Positions 49,914 through 59,044 of a DNA stretch of 64,000 nucleotides are shown piece after piece (position 1 is the stretch's first letter; each line of letters begins with the position of its first letter). The notes under the pieces are model-generated. The model ran no database searches. It worked only from the letters and a program-made list of their open reading frames with translations, and was not told the origin of the DNA. The translations under genes and the position numbers were made by a program. Origin of the DNA: Lentzea flava (GTDB lineage: Bacteria; Actinomycetota; Actinomycetes; Mycobacteriales; Pseudonocardiaceae). The stretch spans positions 1-64,000 of the forward strand of contig NZ_BMRE01000006.1 in the NCBI RefSeq assembly GCF_014648475.1, written 5' to 3'.

Positions 49914-50987
49914 ATGCCGCTCGACCACTACGTCACCCTGGGCCGGTCCGGCCTCCGCGTCAGCCCGTTCGCGCTCGGCGCGATGACCTTCGGCGAGGAT
50001 CCGGGGTCCGCCGGGTGCAGCGTCGAGGAGTCCGAGAAGATCCTCGCCGCCTACCTCGACCGCGGCGGGAACTTCATCGACACCGCCAACTTCTACACCA
50101 ACGGGCACTCGGAGAAGATCCTCGGCGACTTCTTCCGCGCGAGCGGGACCAGGGATCGGGTGGTGCTCGCGTCCAAGTTCTTCTTCAACATGTACCCCGG
50201 CGATCCGAACGGGGGTGGGGCCGGGCGCGGGGCCATTCGCAGGCAGCTCGACGAGACGTTGCGGCGGATGCGCACTGACCACCTCGACCTCTACTGGATG
50301 CACAACTGGGATCGGAACACGCCCGTCGAGGAGACCATGCGGACGCTCGACGATCTGGTGGGATCGGGCAAGGTGCGGTACGTCGGGTTCTCCAACGTGC
50401 CGGCTTGGGTGACGGCGAAAGCGCAGACCATGGCCGAGCTCAACCGGTGGACGCCGTTGATCGCGTTGCAGGTCGAGTACTCGTTGCTGGCGCGGACGAT
50501 GGAGGGTGAGATCGCGCCGATGGCGCGGGACATGGGCATGGCGCTGGTGCCGTGGAGTCCGCTCAAGAACGGGTTCCTCAGCGGTAAGTACCGCAGGAAC
50601 GTGCAGGTCAGGGACTCCGAGCGGGCCAAGTTCGTCAACGCGCCGACGGAGAGCGACTTCAAGGTCATCGATGTGGTCGGCCAGATCGCGGAGCAGCACG
50701 GCACGTCTGCGGCGGCGGTGGCGCTGGCGTGGTTGCGGGCGCAGCCGGGCACGGTGGTGCCGATCATCGGCGCGCGCAAGATCGAGCACTTGGAGAGCAA
50801 CCTCGAGGAAGTGACGCTCACGCGGGAGCAGATCGAGGCGCTCGACGAGGTGTCGAGGCCCGACCTGAACTACCCGGCGCCGCTGCACGGTGAGCTCAGG
50901 GCCATGTTGCAGTTCGCCGGCACGACGGTCGACGGCGAGGCGTCCGGCGTCTACCCGCCGTTGCTGTTGAGCAGTGTTCGCTACTGA
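49914..50987 (+). CDS. Aldo/keto reductase
   Basis: A 357-residue NADPH-dependent oxidoreductase of the aldo/keto reductase family with the catalytic tetrad Asp56 and Tyr61 (FIDTANFY), Lys88 (ASKFF) and His130 (WMHNW), and a nucleotide-binding end GARKIEHLESNL. The substrate is unknown. ATG 49914 follows GAGGAG. It is the first chromosomal gene after the tRNA. The 200 bp before it hold no other gene. Confidence 0.9.
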   Translation: MPLDHYVTLGRSGLRVSPFALGAMTFGEDPGSAGCSVEESEKILAAYLDRGGNFIDTANFYTNGHSEKILGDFFRASGTRDRVVLASKFFFNMYPGDPNGGGAGRGAIRRQLDETLRRMRTDHLDLYWMHNWDRNTPVEETMRTLDDLVGSGKVRYVGFSNVPAWVTAKAQTMAELNRWTPLIALQVEYSLLARTMEGEIAPMARDMGMALVPWSPLKNGFLSGKYRRNVQVRDSERAKFVNAPTESDFKVIDVVGQIAEQHGTSAAAVALAWLRAQPGTVVPIIGARKIEHLESNLEEVTLTREQIEALDEVSRPDLNYPAPLHGELRAMLQFAGTTVDGEASGVYPPLLLSSVRY

Positions 50988-51084
50988 GGTGGAGTCAGCT
51001 CTACCTGATCAACGGCAGCGCACCTGACTGTGCTCTGGCCGGCGAGTTGGAAACCTGTGCTCAAGCCGAAAGGGGAGGCACAGG

Positions 51085-52197
51085 ATGAAGAAGACGCTGG
51101 TAGGCGTGCTGGCAGCGGCCATGCTGTTCACCGGAACGGCCATGGCCGCGCCCGCGAACACCGTGCAGAAGCAGCTCGACGGACTCGTCAAGCAGCACCG
51201 GTTTCCGGCCGCGCTCGCCACCGCCACCGAGGCCGACGGGAAGGCGACGTCCCAGGTCGCGGGCACGTCCGAGCTGGGCAAGTACGTGCCGGTGCCCAAG
51301 AACGGGCAGGTGCGGGCGGGGTCCAACACCAAGGCTTTCGTTGCCACCGTGGTCATGCAGCTCGTGGGCGAGGGCAAGGTTCAGCTGGACGTGCCGATCA
51401 CCAGGTACCTGCCCGGTGCGATCAAGGACGAGCGGATCACCGTCCGGCAGCTGCTCAACCACACCAGCGGGCTCGCGAACTACACGCAGTACATGGGGCT
51501 CGACAAGTTCGAGGAGCAGCGGCACCGGTACTACGAGCCGCGCGAGCTGCTGGACATCGCGAACGCGCACCCGCCCACCAACGAGCCCGGCGCGAAGTTC
51601 AAGTACAGCAACACGAACTACGTGCTGCTGGGGCTGCTGATCCAGAAGGTCACCGGGCGTCCGGTCGCCGAGCAGGTCGACCAGCGGGTCATCCGGAAGC
51701 TCAACCTGCGCGACACCTACTGGCCCGGCGTCGGCGAGCAGGACATCAACGGCAAGCATCCGCACGGGTACGCCAGGACGAGCAACGGTGTCGAGGACGT
51801 CACCGAGCTCGACCCGTCCTGGGGCTGGGCGGCCGGGCAGATCATCTCCACCACCAAGGACCTCAACGCCTTCTACCGCGCCCTGTTGAAGGGAGAACTC
51901 CTGCAGCAGAAGGAACTCGACGAGATGCGCAAGACCGTCGACACCGCGGGTGAGATGCCGCCCGGCGTCCAGTACGGGCTCGGCATCTCCAGCTGGCCGC
52001 TCACGTGCGGCGGGCGGTACTGGGGGCACGGCGGTGACATCCACGGGTACGAGACGCGTGGTGGTGTCACCGAGGCGGGCAGGGCGTTCTCCGTCGCGGT
52101 CACGGCGCTGCCCGGCACGTTCCAGGACACGCCGGAGGAAGCCGAGAAGGCGCACGACGCGGTTCTGGCCACTGTGGACAGTTCACTCTGCCGGTGA
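51085..52197 (+). CDS. Secreted serine hydrolase (beta-lactamase/DD-peptidase family)
   Basis: A 370-residue exported protein with a signal peptide (MKKTLVGVLAAAMLFTGTA, AMA cleavage near 21). The class C beta-lactamase/D-alanyl-D-alanine carboxypeptidase fold shows Ser80-N-T-Lys83, Tyr174-S-N and an HGG box near residue 315. It likely acts on peptidoglycan peptides or esters. A CGAAAGGGGAGG site precedes the ATG. Convergent with the large P-loop gene, whose stop is 3 bases beyond. Confidence 0.88.
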   Translation: MKKTLVGVLAAAMLFTGTAMAAPANTVQKQLDGLVKQHRFPAALATATEADGKATSQVAGTSELGKYVPVPKNGQVRAGSNTKAFVATVVMQLVGEGKVQLDVPITRYLPGAIKDERITVRQLLNHTSGLANYTQYMGLDKFEEQRHRYYEPRELLDIANAHPPTNEPGAKFKYSNTNYVLLGLLIQKVTGRPVAEQVDQRVIRKLNLRDTYWPGVGEQDINGKHPHGYARTSNGVEDVTELDPSWGWAAGQIISTTKDLNAFYRALLKGELLQQKELDEMRKTVDTAGEMPPGVQYGLGISSWPLTCGGRYWGHGGDIHGYETRGGVTEAGRAFSVAVTALPGTFQDTPEEAEKAHDAVLATVDSSLCR

Positions 52198-52199
52198 CG

Positions 52200-55100
52200 T
52201 CATTCGAGCGCGATCTGCAGCGGTACGAGGCGTCTGTCGCCCTCGGCGACGAGTGCGTCGACGATCCGGTGCAGGATCTCGGTCGTGGCCGGGGTGAGTT
52301 GGTCCGACGCGTGCACGTCGGCCAGCCACCCCGGTAAGAGCTTGGAGCGCTTAGCTACCTGGGCGTGTTCGTCACCGATGACCCGCTCCACCAACGGCAG
52401 CGCGATCGTTGCCTGCCACTGGATCGAAGTGGTCCTGGCCAGGCCGACGAGGGCATCGGCGGCACGAGGAGCGTCGCGGACGCGGTTCGCCCACTCCTCG
52501 ATCAGGTCGAGATTAGGGCGCGGGTCGAACCAGCCCGCTTGCGCCTCGGCGAGCGTTTCGGCACGGGATGACCGCGGCGCTCGCACGTCGAAGTGCAGGT
52601 CGGGCAGGTCGTCACCGGCGTCGGGTACCGGGAGCAGAGCGGCCGGTACGCGTGGGTGGCGCAGCACCTCGCGCATGATCGCCGGCCACGCAAGAGGAAG
52701 TGCCTGCCTCGCTTCGGCGCACGTGGTGGCGTGCTGCGCCATGCCGAGGAGCAGTCTGTCCACTCCGAACGAAAGTTCGCACAGCACGTCGAGGTGCCGG
52801 GTAAGAGTCGTGAGGTCACCGCGGGCGGCCAGCGAGAAGACCATGCCCGACACGACCAGGTCCTCGTCGCTCGGTCTCAGGCCGTAGCCGTGGAACGAAC
52901 CGATCTCGGCGTGGTACTGCTCGAGCGCTCCGTCGAACGCGGCCTGCGCGGCAGGGGTGACACAGCTCGTGTGGTGTGCGGCCGCGGCGAACTGGACCAG
53001 CGCGTAGGCAGTGACGCGGTACGCGGAGGCGGCCACAGCGGTGAGTGCCGCCCACGCCGTCTTGTGACGGCAACGCCGGGCGTCCTGGCAGGGGTAACTC
53101 CACACCCGGCTGAGCGCGTCGAGGTCGTACTCGACGAAAACCAGAGGCGCGGTGACGCTGGTCACGAGGCAGTACTCCAGTTCCGCGCGATCGAATGCCA
53201 CGTCGTCGAACCGCGGCGACAGGAGTGTCGCGAGTGTCGTCCAGTTGAACGAGTGCAGACCTCGCTCCACTGTCTGGTCCGTGCGGAGTCTCTTGGCGGT
53301 GATGTCGATCAGTCGATTCGCGCACCACAGCAGATCCTCGTCCGCGAAGGAGAGCAGGCCTGCTGAGTACATCGCGATGACGGACACCGCCGTGGCTTCG
53401 ATCGCGCCTTCCACACGCTCGGTCATGGCCGCGTGACGCAGCAACCTCAACGTGGACAACAAGTAGTCCGACTTGTCGGCGGGAACGCCGAAGCCCGTGA
53501 GTGAGTACTTGATGCGGGAGAACTCCCAGTCCTCATCGGACTCTTCCAGTTCCGGCAGTGCGTTGGCGGGCAGTTGCAGTTCTGCCGTGACGATGCCGTT
53601 GTCGCTCCGCTTCAACGCGTAGTTGTCCGCTCGCATCGCGGCCGCACCCCACGCGCAGGCTCGGACGGTGTCGCGGTCGTTCAGCTCGTCTGCTCGCCGG
53701 GTCAGCTCGTCCGCCAGGTCGGCGAAGGTGTTCAGCCGTCGCAAGTCGAGGCGATGCGCGGCAGCGATCACGAGACGGCCCACAGCCTTCCAGAGCTCCT
53801 GCAGATCGGCGATGTCCCGCAGGTGGTGTTCGATGTTCGCCCGAGAATGCTCCATCCACCAGACAGCGGGTTGCGACAGCCACGTGTCGAGCGTTCCGCC
53901 GTGTCGCAGCAGCAAACCGAACGCCAGCCCGGCCATCGGGGCGTTCGTGCAGTCGCGGAGCAGGAGTGATGCGACTTCCTCCACCGCGACACCGGCGGCG
54001 ATCATGTGCTCGCATTGCCGTTCAACGGCGGACAGCGCGCAGTAACGGCGCAGATGTGGCACCTCGGTGGCGGCGTCTCGATACCACCGCCACTCCAGAG
54101 CTTTGCCTGCGCAGTTTTCGCGCCTGCCGTCCGGGAACTCGAGCAGAACGTGGTCGCTCTTGCGGCGGTGGAAATCGAGATGTGTCACCACGTCCCGCTC
54201 GAGCAGGGCGTTGATCAGCCGCAGGGCCCGCGGTGGATCCGCAGCCATCAGGGAGTGGAACGGTTCGCACCGCGACGGACAGGGTTGCCGCCACTCGGTC
54301 GGTTCCGGTTCTGCGTAAACGGCCTCGCACAACGCGAACAGCAGATCCGGGCAGTTCACCGCCATCGAGCCAGGGACGTCAGGGGAGGTGAGCACGGCGG
54401 TCAGCCTGGCCGTGGGCGCCTGACGGAGGAACGCGGCAGCGTCGGCGTTCAGGTCAGCGCCGAGCAACGCGACGAGCTCGACGTCGTGGTCCGCGAGTGC
54501 GACGGCACGGACGGCAGCGCGGAGCGGGATGCTGCCGTCGGCCAGAACTCCTCTCAACCAGGCCATGATGGTGGCGCGCACAGGTTCGCCGCGATCATCA
54601 CCTCTGCGGTAGAAGTGATCGACGAGCGGCGCCAGCAGGACAGGATCTCCGACTCCGCCGGTCGTGTAGCGGTCCTGACCGAGCCGCAGGAGAACACCGC
54701 GTTGCTCGACGGACAACGTGGGCCAGGCCAGCTCGATCTCCGTCGCCGCACGGCTGGAGGTGAGCAGGGCTTCCAGCGGCAGTTCGGCCCACCTGCGGCC
54801 GTGCCCGTCCGCCAGCGTCTCGAACACCGCACGCACCTCGGCCTGGTCGGCGCCGTCCAGCGAGGCCTGGCACGCGAGTTTCGCCGCCCGCAACGCCCAC
54901 CTCGGTGCTCCGGCGTCCGCGAGCACGGACCAGCCGTCGACGAGCAGCAGACGTGCGACCGCCATGTCCCGCACGAGGTCGCTGGCGAACTCCTCGCCGC
55001 GGCTCCACGCACTCAGCGGGCTGATGCCCAGCAGGAGTCCGTCCGACCGCAGCGATGCCAGCGCGGCCGGATCGAGTGCGGATCTAGCGCCGGTCAGGAG

Positions 55101-56672
55101 AGCCCGCGCCAGTGCCAGCAGGGCCTGCTCCCTGCCGTCCGGCGGGCTCTTGTCAGGGCTGCGCACGAGGCCGTGCCAGATCAGCGCGAACACGTCCGCC
55201 TCCGACACGGCTTCGTCGGGGCGCACCTGAACGGGGTGACTGCGCAGCAGGAGATCGATCAGACCGGGCCGGCGCAGGACCCAGGCCGATCGCCGGTCGT
55301 TCGCGAGGTGGTGCAGGCCGGTGAAGGTGCCGACGAGTTCCGCCGCCTCCGCGTCGTCCAGGCCGGGCACGACGTGTTCGAGCGGTGTTGTGGCGGCGCC
55401 GACCGCTCGTTGCGCGGCGAGCACGCAGTCCGCGACCGCGGCGGCGCCATCGGTGCGCGTGACGGCGGCGACCCCTGCCCCGGCACGCACGGCGCTCACC
55501 AGAACGTCGATCAACAACGACCGACGGCCCTCCAACACGGCTTCTGCGCCGTCCACGACCAGCAGGGATCCCGCCGACGTGCGGATTTCGCCGAGCACCT
55601 CGGTGAAGGCGGAGCCCAGTTCCGCCTCGAACTCGAACATCGTTGCCGGGAGGTCGCGCAGGCTCAACGCCACCACGCCCTGTGGCAGTTCCTCGACGGC
55701 CCGCAACGCGAGCGCGGACTTCCCGACGTCCGGCTCGCCGGTGATCACGAGAGGCCGGCGCTCCGCCACGGCCGCGTGCATGGCGGCGCGGAGGTCGGCC
55801 CTGGCGGTGCTTCTGTCGATCTCCAGTTCGCCGTCGCGGGTCAGCAGGCCCGCCGGTGTCCTGTCCCGCACCAGGACGGCGAGCCGATCGAGCAAAGACC
55901 ACGCCCTGGGCACCGAATCCGGCTTTCGCAGCGGCCATCCGGCGAGATCACGACGCAGGACGACCTCGTCGACCGACGCACCCGCCGGCGCGTAGTCACC
56001 GGCCAGCTCAGCAAGTCTGCCGAACAACGCGCTCGCCGCGCCGACGGTTCGCTCCCTGGTGACGGCCCGCAACCCGCCCACGGCAGCACTCCGGCTCGCC
56101 TGGTCGGTGGCTTCCAGCCGCAGGTCGATCGGCCACAGCGCGACCAGCAACCGCCACGAGAGGTCATGATCGCCGACGAGCCGGTCGAAGCTGTCCAATT
56201 TGGACCGCAAGGTGCGGCTGAACCGCCTCGGCGTGCTCACCCGGTTGCGAAAGGCGGCGCGGTCGTGGCTCCTGCGCGCGATGTTCGCCAGTTCCGCCAG
56301 CTGCCGCACACCCGACGCGGCGGCGAGCCCCAGCCGCAGTCGGCCCGCTTCGATCTCCGCCCACTGCTCGCGCACTGCCCGCAGGTACGTGGCGATGAGC
56401 GCGGTGGTCGGGCCTGAGCTGACGGTGAGCTTCGGCGTTCGGCGCACCCCGACGGACAGCACGCGTTCCTCGCCGTCCGGGGCGCGGCCCACGACGGTGA
56501 GGTCGTCGACGGGGCTGAACTCGGTGGTCTGGAAGTGGATCCGGAGCGGTGTCACGTCGTCGCCGAGCGCGGGTATCGGGTCGCCCGTCAGCAGATGCGA
56601 GAGCAACGTGGCGCCGTACCGGTGTTCCAGGACGACGCCGCCGCCCCCGGTCGCGACGGCGCTGACCGCCAT
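52200..56672 (-). CDS. 1490-residue P-loop protein, STAND-like, possible defence ATPase
   Basis: A very large protein in three parts. Residues 1-85 (LEHRYGATLLSHLL, VDDLTVVG, RVLSVGVRRT) have the layout of the Cap4/DUF4297-type nuclease domain that opens several defence ATPases. Here the usual Q-x-K is G-x-R (75-77), so cleavage is uncertain. The P-loop domain has Walker A GEPDVGKS (312-319) and Walker B SLLVVDG (about 369-375). Residues from about 600 to 1490 are alpha-helical, repeat-like and Trp/Leu-rich, as in a sensor. GGAGGAG precedes ATG 56672, which shares a base with the CobW stop (TGATG). No exact family is recognised. Confidence 0.75.
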   Translation of the reverse strand: MAVSAVATGGGGVVLEHRYGATLLSHLLTGDPIPALGDDVTPLRIHFQTTEFSPVDDLTVVGRAPDGEERVLSVGVRRTPKLTVSSGPTTALIATYLRAVREQWAEIEAGRLRLGLAAASGVRQLAELANIARRSHDRAAFRNRVSTPRRFSRTLRSKLDSFDRLVGDHDLSWRLLVALWPIDLRLEATDQASRSAAVGGLRAVTRERTVGAASALFGRLAELAGDYAPAGASVDEVVLRRDLAGWPLRKPDSVPRAWSLLDRLAVLVRDRTPAGLLTRDGELEIDRSTARADLRAAMHAAVAERRPLVITGEPDVGKSALALRAVEELPQGVVALSLRDLPATMFEFEAELGSAFTEVLGEIRTSAGSLLVVDGAEAVLEGRRSLLIDVLVSAVRAGAGVAAVTRTDGAAAVADCVLAAQRAVGAATTPLEHVVPGLDDAEAAELVGTFTGLHHLANDRRSAWVLRRPGLIDLLLRSHPVQVRPDEAVSEADVFALIWHGLVRSPDKSPPDGREQALLALARALLTGARSALDPAALASLRSDGLLLGISPLSAWSRGEEFASDLVRDMAVARLLLVDGWSVLADAGAPRWALRAAKLACQASLDGADQAEVRAVFETLADGHGRRWAELPLEALLTSSRAATEIELAWPTLSVEQRGVLLRLGQDRYTTGGVGDPVLLAPLVDHFYRRGDDRGEPVRATIMAWLRGVLADGSIPLRAAVRAVALADHDVELVALLGADLNADAAAFLRQAPTARLTAVLTSPDVPGSMAVNCPDLLFALCEAVYAEPEPTEWRQPCPSRCEPFHSLMAADPPRALRLINALLERDVVTHLDFHRRKSDHVLLEFPDGRRENCAGKALEWRWYRDAATEVPHLRRYCALSAVERQCEHMIAAGVAVEEVASLLLRDCTNAPMAGLAFGLLLRHGGTLDTWLSQPAVWWMEHSRANIEHHLRDIADLQELWKAVGRLVIAAAHRLDLRRLNTFADLADELTRRADELNDRDTVRACAWGAAAMRADNYALKRSDNGIVTAELQLPANALPELEESDEDWEFSRIKYSLTGFGVPADKSDYLLSTLRLLRHAAMTERVEGAIEATAVSVIAMYSAGLLSFADEDLLWCANRLIDITAKRLRTDQTVERGLHSFNWTTLATLLSPRFDDVAFDRAELEYCLVTSVTAPLVFVEYDLDALSRVWSYPCQDARRCRHKTAWAALTAVAASAYRVTAYALVQFAAAAHHTSCVTPAAQAAFDGALEQYHAEIGSFHGYGLRPSDEDLVVSGMVFSLAARGDLTTLTRHLDVLCELSFGVDRLLLGMAQHATTCAEARQALPLAWPAIMREVLRHPRVPAALLPVPDAGDDLPDLHFDVRAPRSSRAETLAEAQAGWFDPRPNLDLIEEWANRVRDAPRAADALVGLARTTSIQWQATIALPLVERVIGDEHAQVAKRSKLLPGWLADVHASDQLTPATTEILHRIVDALVAEGDRRLVPLQIALE

Positions 56673-57586
56673 CAGCTCCTCCGCAGATAACGCTGCACGT
56701 ACAGCAGGTCCTGATCGCTGATCGGCCCGTCCGCCACGCACGCCATCAGCCAGTCGGTCAACGAGTCCGCGTCGATGCCGGTGCCGATCAGCACCAGCTC
56801 GGTTCTGGCATGGTCGGTCTCTTCGAACGACACGAACCCGCCGACGGTGTGCATCGACAGCGACAGCGTCCCGAAGTTCACGAAACCCTTGGCGCGGAAC
56901 AAGCCCTCGGGCCGAGCTCGGACGAAGTCCATGAACAGCTTGGGATGCATGGGGTCGGACGACTCGAAGGACACGCTGTCGTACGAGGCGTGGGCGTGCG
57001 TCGAGTGGTCGTCCAGGTCGTCGAACGACAGCTGGCGCGGCCCCATGTCCGGCGGCCGCACCTCGAACAGCAACGCCGGATCGATCCGCCCGTAGGACAC
57101 GGGCAGCACCGGCGCCTCACACGGCAGCGAAGGCAGCGCGGACACCCGGTCGACCTTGTTCAGCACCACCAGATCCGCCAGCGCGAGGTCGCGGTCCAGA
57201 TGCGGCACGGCGCCGAACTCCACGGCGTCGACCACGTAGATCAGCCCGCCGTAGGTCACCCCCGGCGCCTGCAGCACCATGCGGACCAGCGTCGACGGCT
57301 CGGCGAGACCGGACGCCTCGATCACGATGACGTCCAGGTCCGCCGCGGCCAGCTTCTCCAGCATGGCGTCGAGCTCGGTGCCGTCGACCGCGCAGCACAG
57401 GCAGCCGTTCGACAGCGACACCATCGAGTCGACCTGGGCCGAGACCGCGAAGGCGTCGATGTTGATCCGGCCGAAGTCGTTCACCACGACGCCGATCCGC
57501 GTGCCGCCTGACGTGCGCAGCAGGTGGTTGAGCAGGGTGGTTTTGCCGGAGCCGAGGAAGCCTGCGAGGACGACGACGGGGATCAC
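56672..57586 (-). CDS. CobW/COG0523 GTPase, putative metal chaperone
   Basis: A 304-residue G3E-type GTPase with Walker A GFLGSGKT (9-16), the metal motif GCLCC (Cys62, Cys64, Cys65), a glutamate switch IEASGLAEP and the guanine motif LNKVD. A CobW C-terminal domain follows. COG0523 proteins deliver zinc or cobalt to client enzymes. GTG 57586 lies 15 bp from the upstream LLM oxidoreductase stop, and its own stop is coupled to the large P-loop gene. Confidence 0.88.
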   Translation of the reverse strand: MIPVVVLAGFLGSGKTTLLNHLLRTSGGTRIGVVVNDFGRINIDAFAVSAQVDSMVSLSNGCLCCAVDGTELDAMLEKLAAADLDVIVIEASGLAEPSTLVRMVLQAPGVTYGGLIYVVDAVEFGAVPHLDRDLALADLVVLNKVDRVSALPSLPCEAPVLPVSYGRIDPALLFEVRPPDMGPRQLSFDDLDDHSTHAHASYDSVSFESSDPMHPKLFMDFVRARPEGLFRAKGFVNFGTLSLSMHTVGGFVSFEETDHARTELVLIGTGIDADSLTDWLMACVADGPISDQDLLYVQRYLRRS

Positions 57587-57601
57587 GGCCGTCCAGGCTA
57601 C

Positions 57602-58423
57602 CTACCGCAGCGCGATCAGCTTCGCCAGTGCCTCGTCCAGCGGCATGTCGATCGCCGAGGGGAACACGATCAGCTGGTCGACGCCGAGGTCCTCGTACTG
57701 GCGCACCACCGAGGCGTCCAGCTCGGCCGTCGCCACGATGTTGATCTCCAGTGCGCCGAGCGACTCCGGTCGTTCGGTCATCGCGGAGAGCCTGCGGATC
57801 CGCTTCAGGTTGGTCGCGGTCTCCTCGGGCGTTCCGATGCCGATCCACGCGTTGCCGCGGGTCAACGCGCGGCGCAGCGCACCGTCGGACGCACCGCCGA
57901 CGGCGATCCGGGCGTTGGACGGTCGCGGATGGGCGTCGATGCCGCTGAACGACACGTGCTTGCCCTCGAAGGCCGGCGCGGGCGCCTCCCAGAGCGTCCG
58001 CATGGCGTCGATGTACTCGTCGGTGCGTTGGCCGCGACCCGCGAACGGGGCGCCGACCGCGGCGAACTCCTGGTGCAGGTAGCCCGCGCCGACTCCGAGC
58101 GTGAACCGGCCGTTGCTCAGGACGTCCAGCGACGCCACCTGCTTCGCGAGCACCACCGGGTTGCGCTGCGGCAGGATCACGATGCCGGTGCCCAGCTCCA
58201 GCCTGGTCGTGGCCGCTGCCACGAAACCGAGGCTCACCAGCGGATCGAGGATCGGCGTGTCCGGCTCCGACGGCGACGGGTCGACCCGCGGGCTCGGCAG
58301 CACGACGTGCTCCGACGCCCACCACGACCGGTAACCGAGCTGCTCCACCAGCTCGGCGAGCCGAAGGGTCTCCGCGGGGGCGACCGTGTCGCCCATGTTC
58401 AGTCCCTGCACCCCCATGTCCAT
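57602..58423 (-). CDS. LLM-class (F420/flavin-dependent) oxidoreductase
   Basis: A 273-residue luciferase-like TIM barrel protein with EHVVLPSPR, TGIVILPQRNPVVLAKQVASLD-type sequence and GVGAGYLHQEF, as in actinobacterial F420-dependent enzymes. The substrate is unknown. ATG 58423 is favoured by a GAAG site 8 bases upstream; GTG 58429 is an alternative. It is the first gene of the LLM-CobW-P-loop operon, divergent from the NfeD-like gene. Confidence 0.87.
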   Translation of the reverse strand: MDMGVQGLNMGDTVAPAETLRLAELVEQLGYRSWWASEHVVLPSPRVDPSPSEPDTPILDPLVSLGFVAAATTRLELGTGIVILPQRNPVVLAKQVASLDVLSNGRFTLGVGAGYLHQEFAAVGAPFAGRGQRTDEYIDAMRTLWEAPAPAFEGKHVSFSGIDAHPRPSNARIAVGGASDGALRRALTRGNAWIGIGTPEETATNLKRIRRLSAMTERPESLGALEINIVATAELDASVVRQYEDLGVDQLIVFPSAIDMPLDEALAKLIALR

Positions 58424-58512
58424 GATCACTTCAACGACCGAGTGACGGCGGTCATTCCCCCGGACTCAACAAATCCGCTCCCCAAGACATCTAGTCGGCA
58501 AGAAAGGGGGCG

Positions 58513-59043
58513 ATGATGACCGAGTTCGTGGCTGCCGCGCTGGCTTTTCCGACCGTGCTGTTCAGCTTCCTGGTGCTCGTGGTGCTGGCGTACTGGCTCA
58601 CGGTCGCGCTGGTGGGCCTGGACTTCGACGCCCCGGTGCTGCCGATCTCCATCTCGATGTTCGTCGTGATCACGTGGTTCGCGGCGCTGGTCGGCACGGT
58701 GCTGACGCCGGAGGGCAAGCTCCGGTACGCCGTCCTGGCCGGCGCACTGCTGGTGGGCGCGTTCGCGACGAAGATCCTCAGCATCCCGGTGAGGAACTGG
58801 ACCAAACCGGAGAAACCCGCCTCCCGCAACGACTTCGTGGGCCGCACGGCGATCGTGCGGACGGCGCGGGTCACCGAGAACTACGGACAGGCCGAGGTCA
58901 CGGCCGACGACGGCGGTACGGCTGTTGTGCAGGTGCGAGCCGCGAAGAGCACCGAACTGCAGGCGGGTCAAACCGCGCTGATCTTCGACTACGACGCGGA
59001 AGGCGAGTTCTTCTGGGTCGTGGACATCACCACAGGGGGCTGA
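58513..59043 (+). CDS. NfeD/YqiJ-like membrane protein
   Basis: A 176-residue protein with three membrane segments (about 8-32, 43-62 and 68-86) and a C-terminal OB-fold-like domain (NDFVGRTAIVRTARVTENYG, AGQTALIFDYDAEGEFFWVV). This is the YqiJ/NfeD arrangement that accompanies flotillins. GGGGGCGATG precedes the ATG. It is followed at once by the flotillin gene. Confidence 0.85.
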   Translation: MMTEFVAAALAFPTVLFSFLVLVVLAYWLTVALVGLDFDAPVLPISISMFVVITWFAALVGTVLTPEGKLRYAVLAGALLVGAFATKILSIPVRNWTKPEKPASRNDFVGRTAIVRTARVTENYGQAEVTADDGGTAVVQVRAAKSTELQAGQTALIFDYDAEGEFFWVVDITTGG

Positions 59044-59044
59044 C

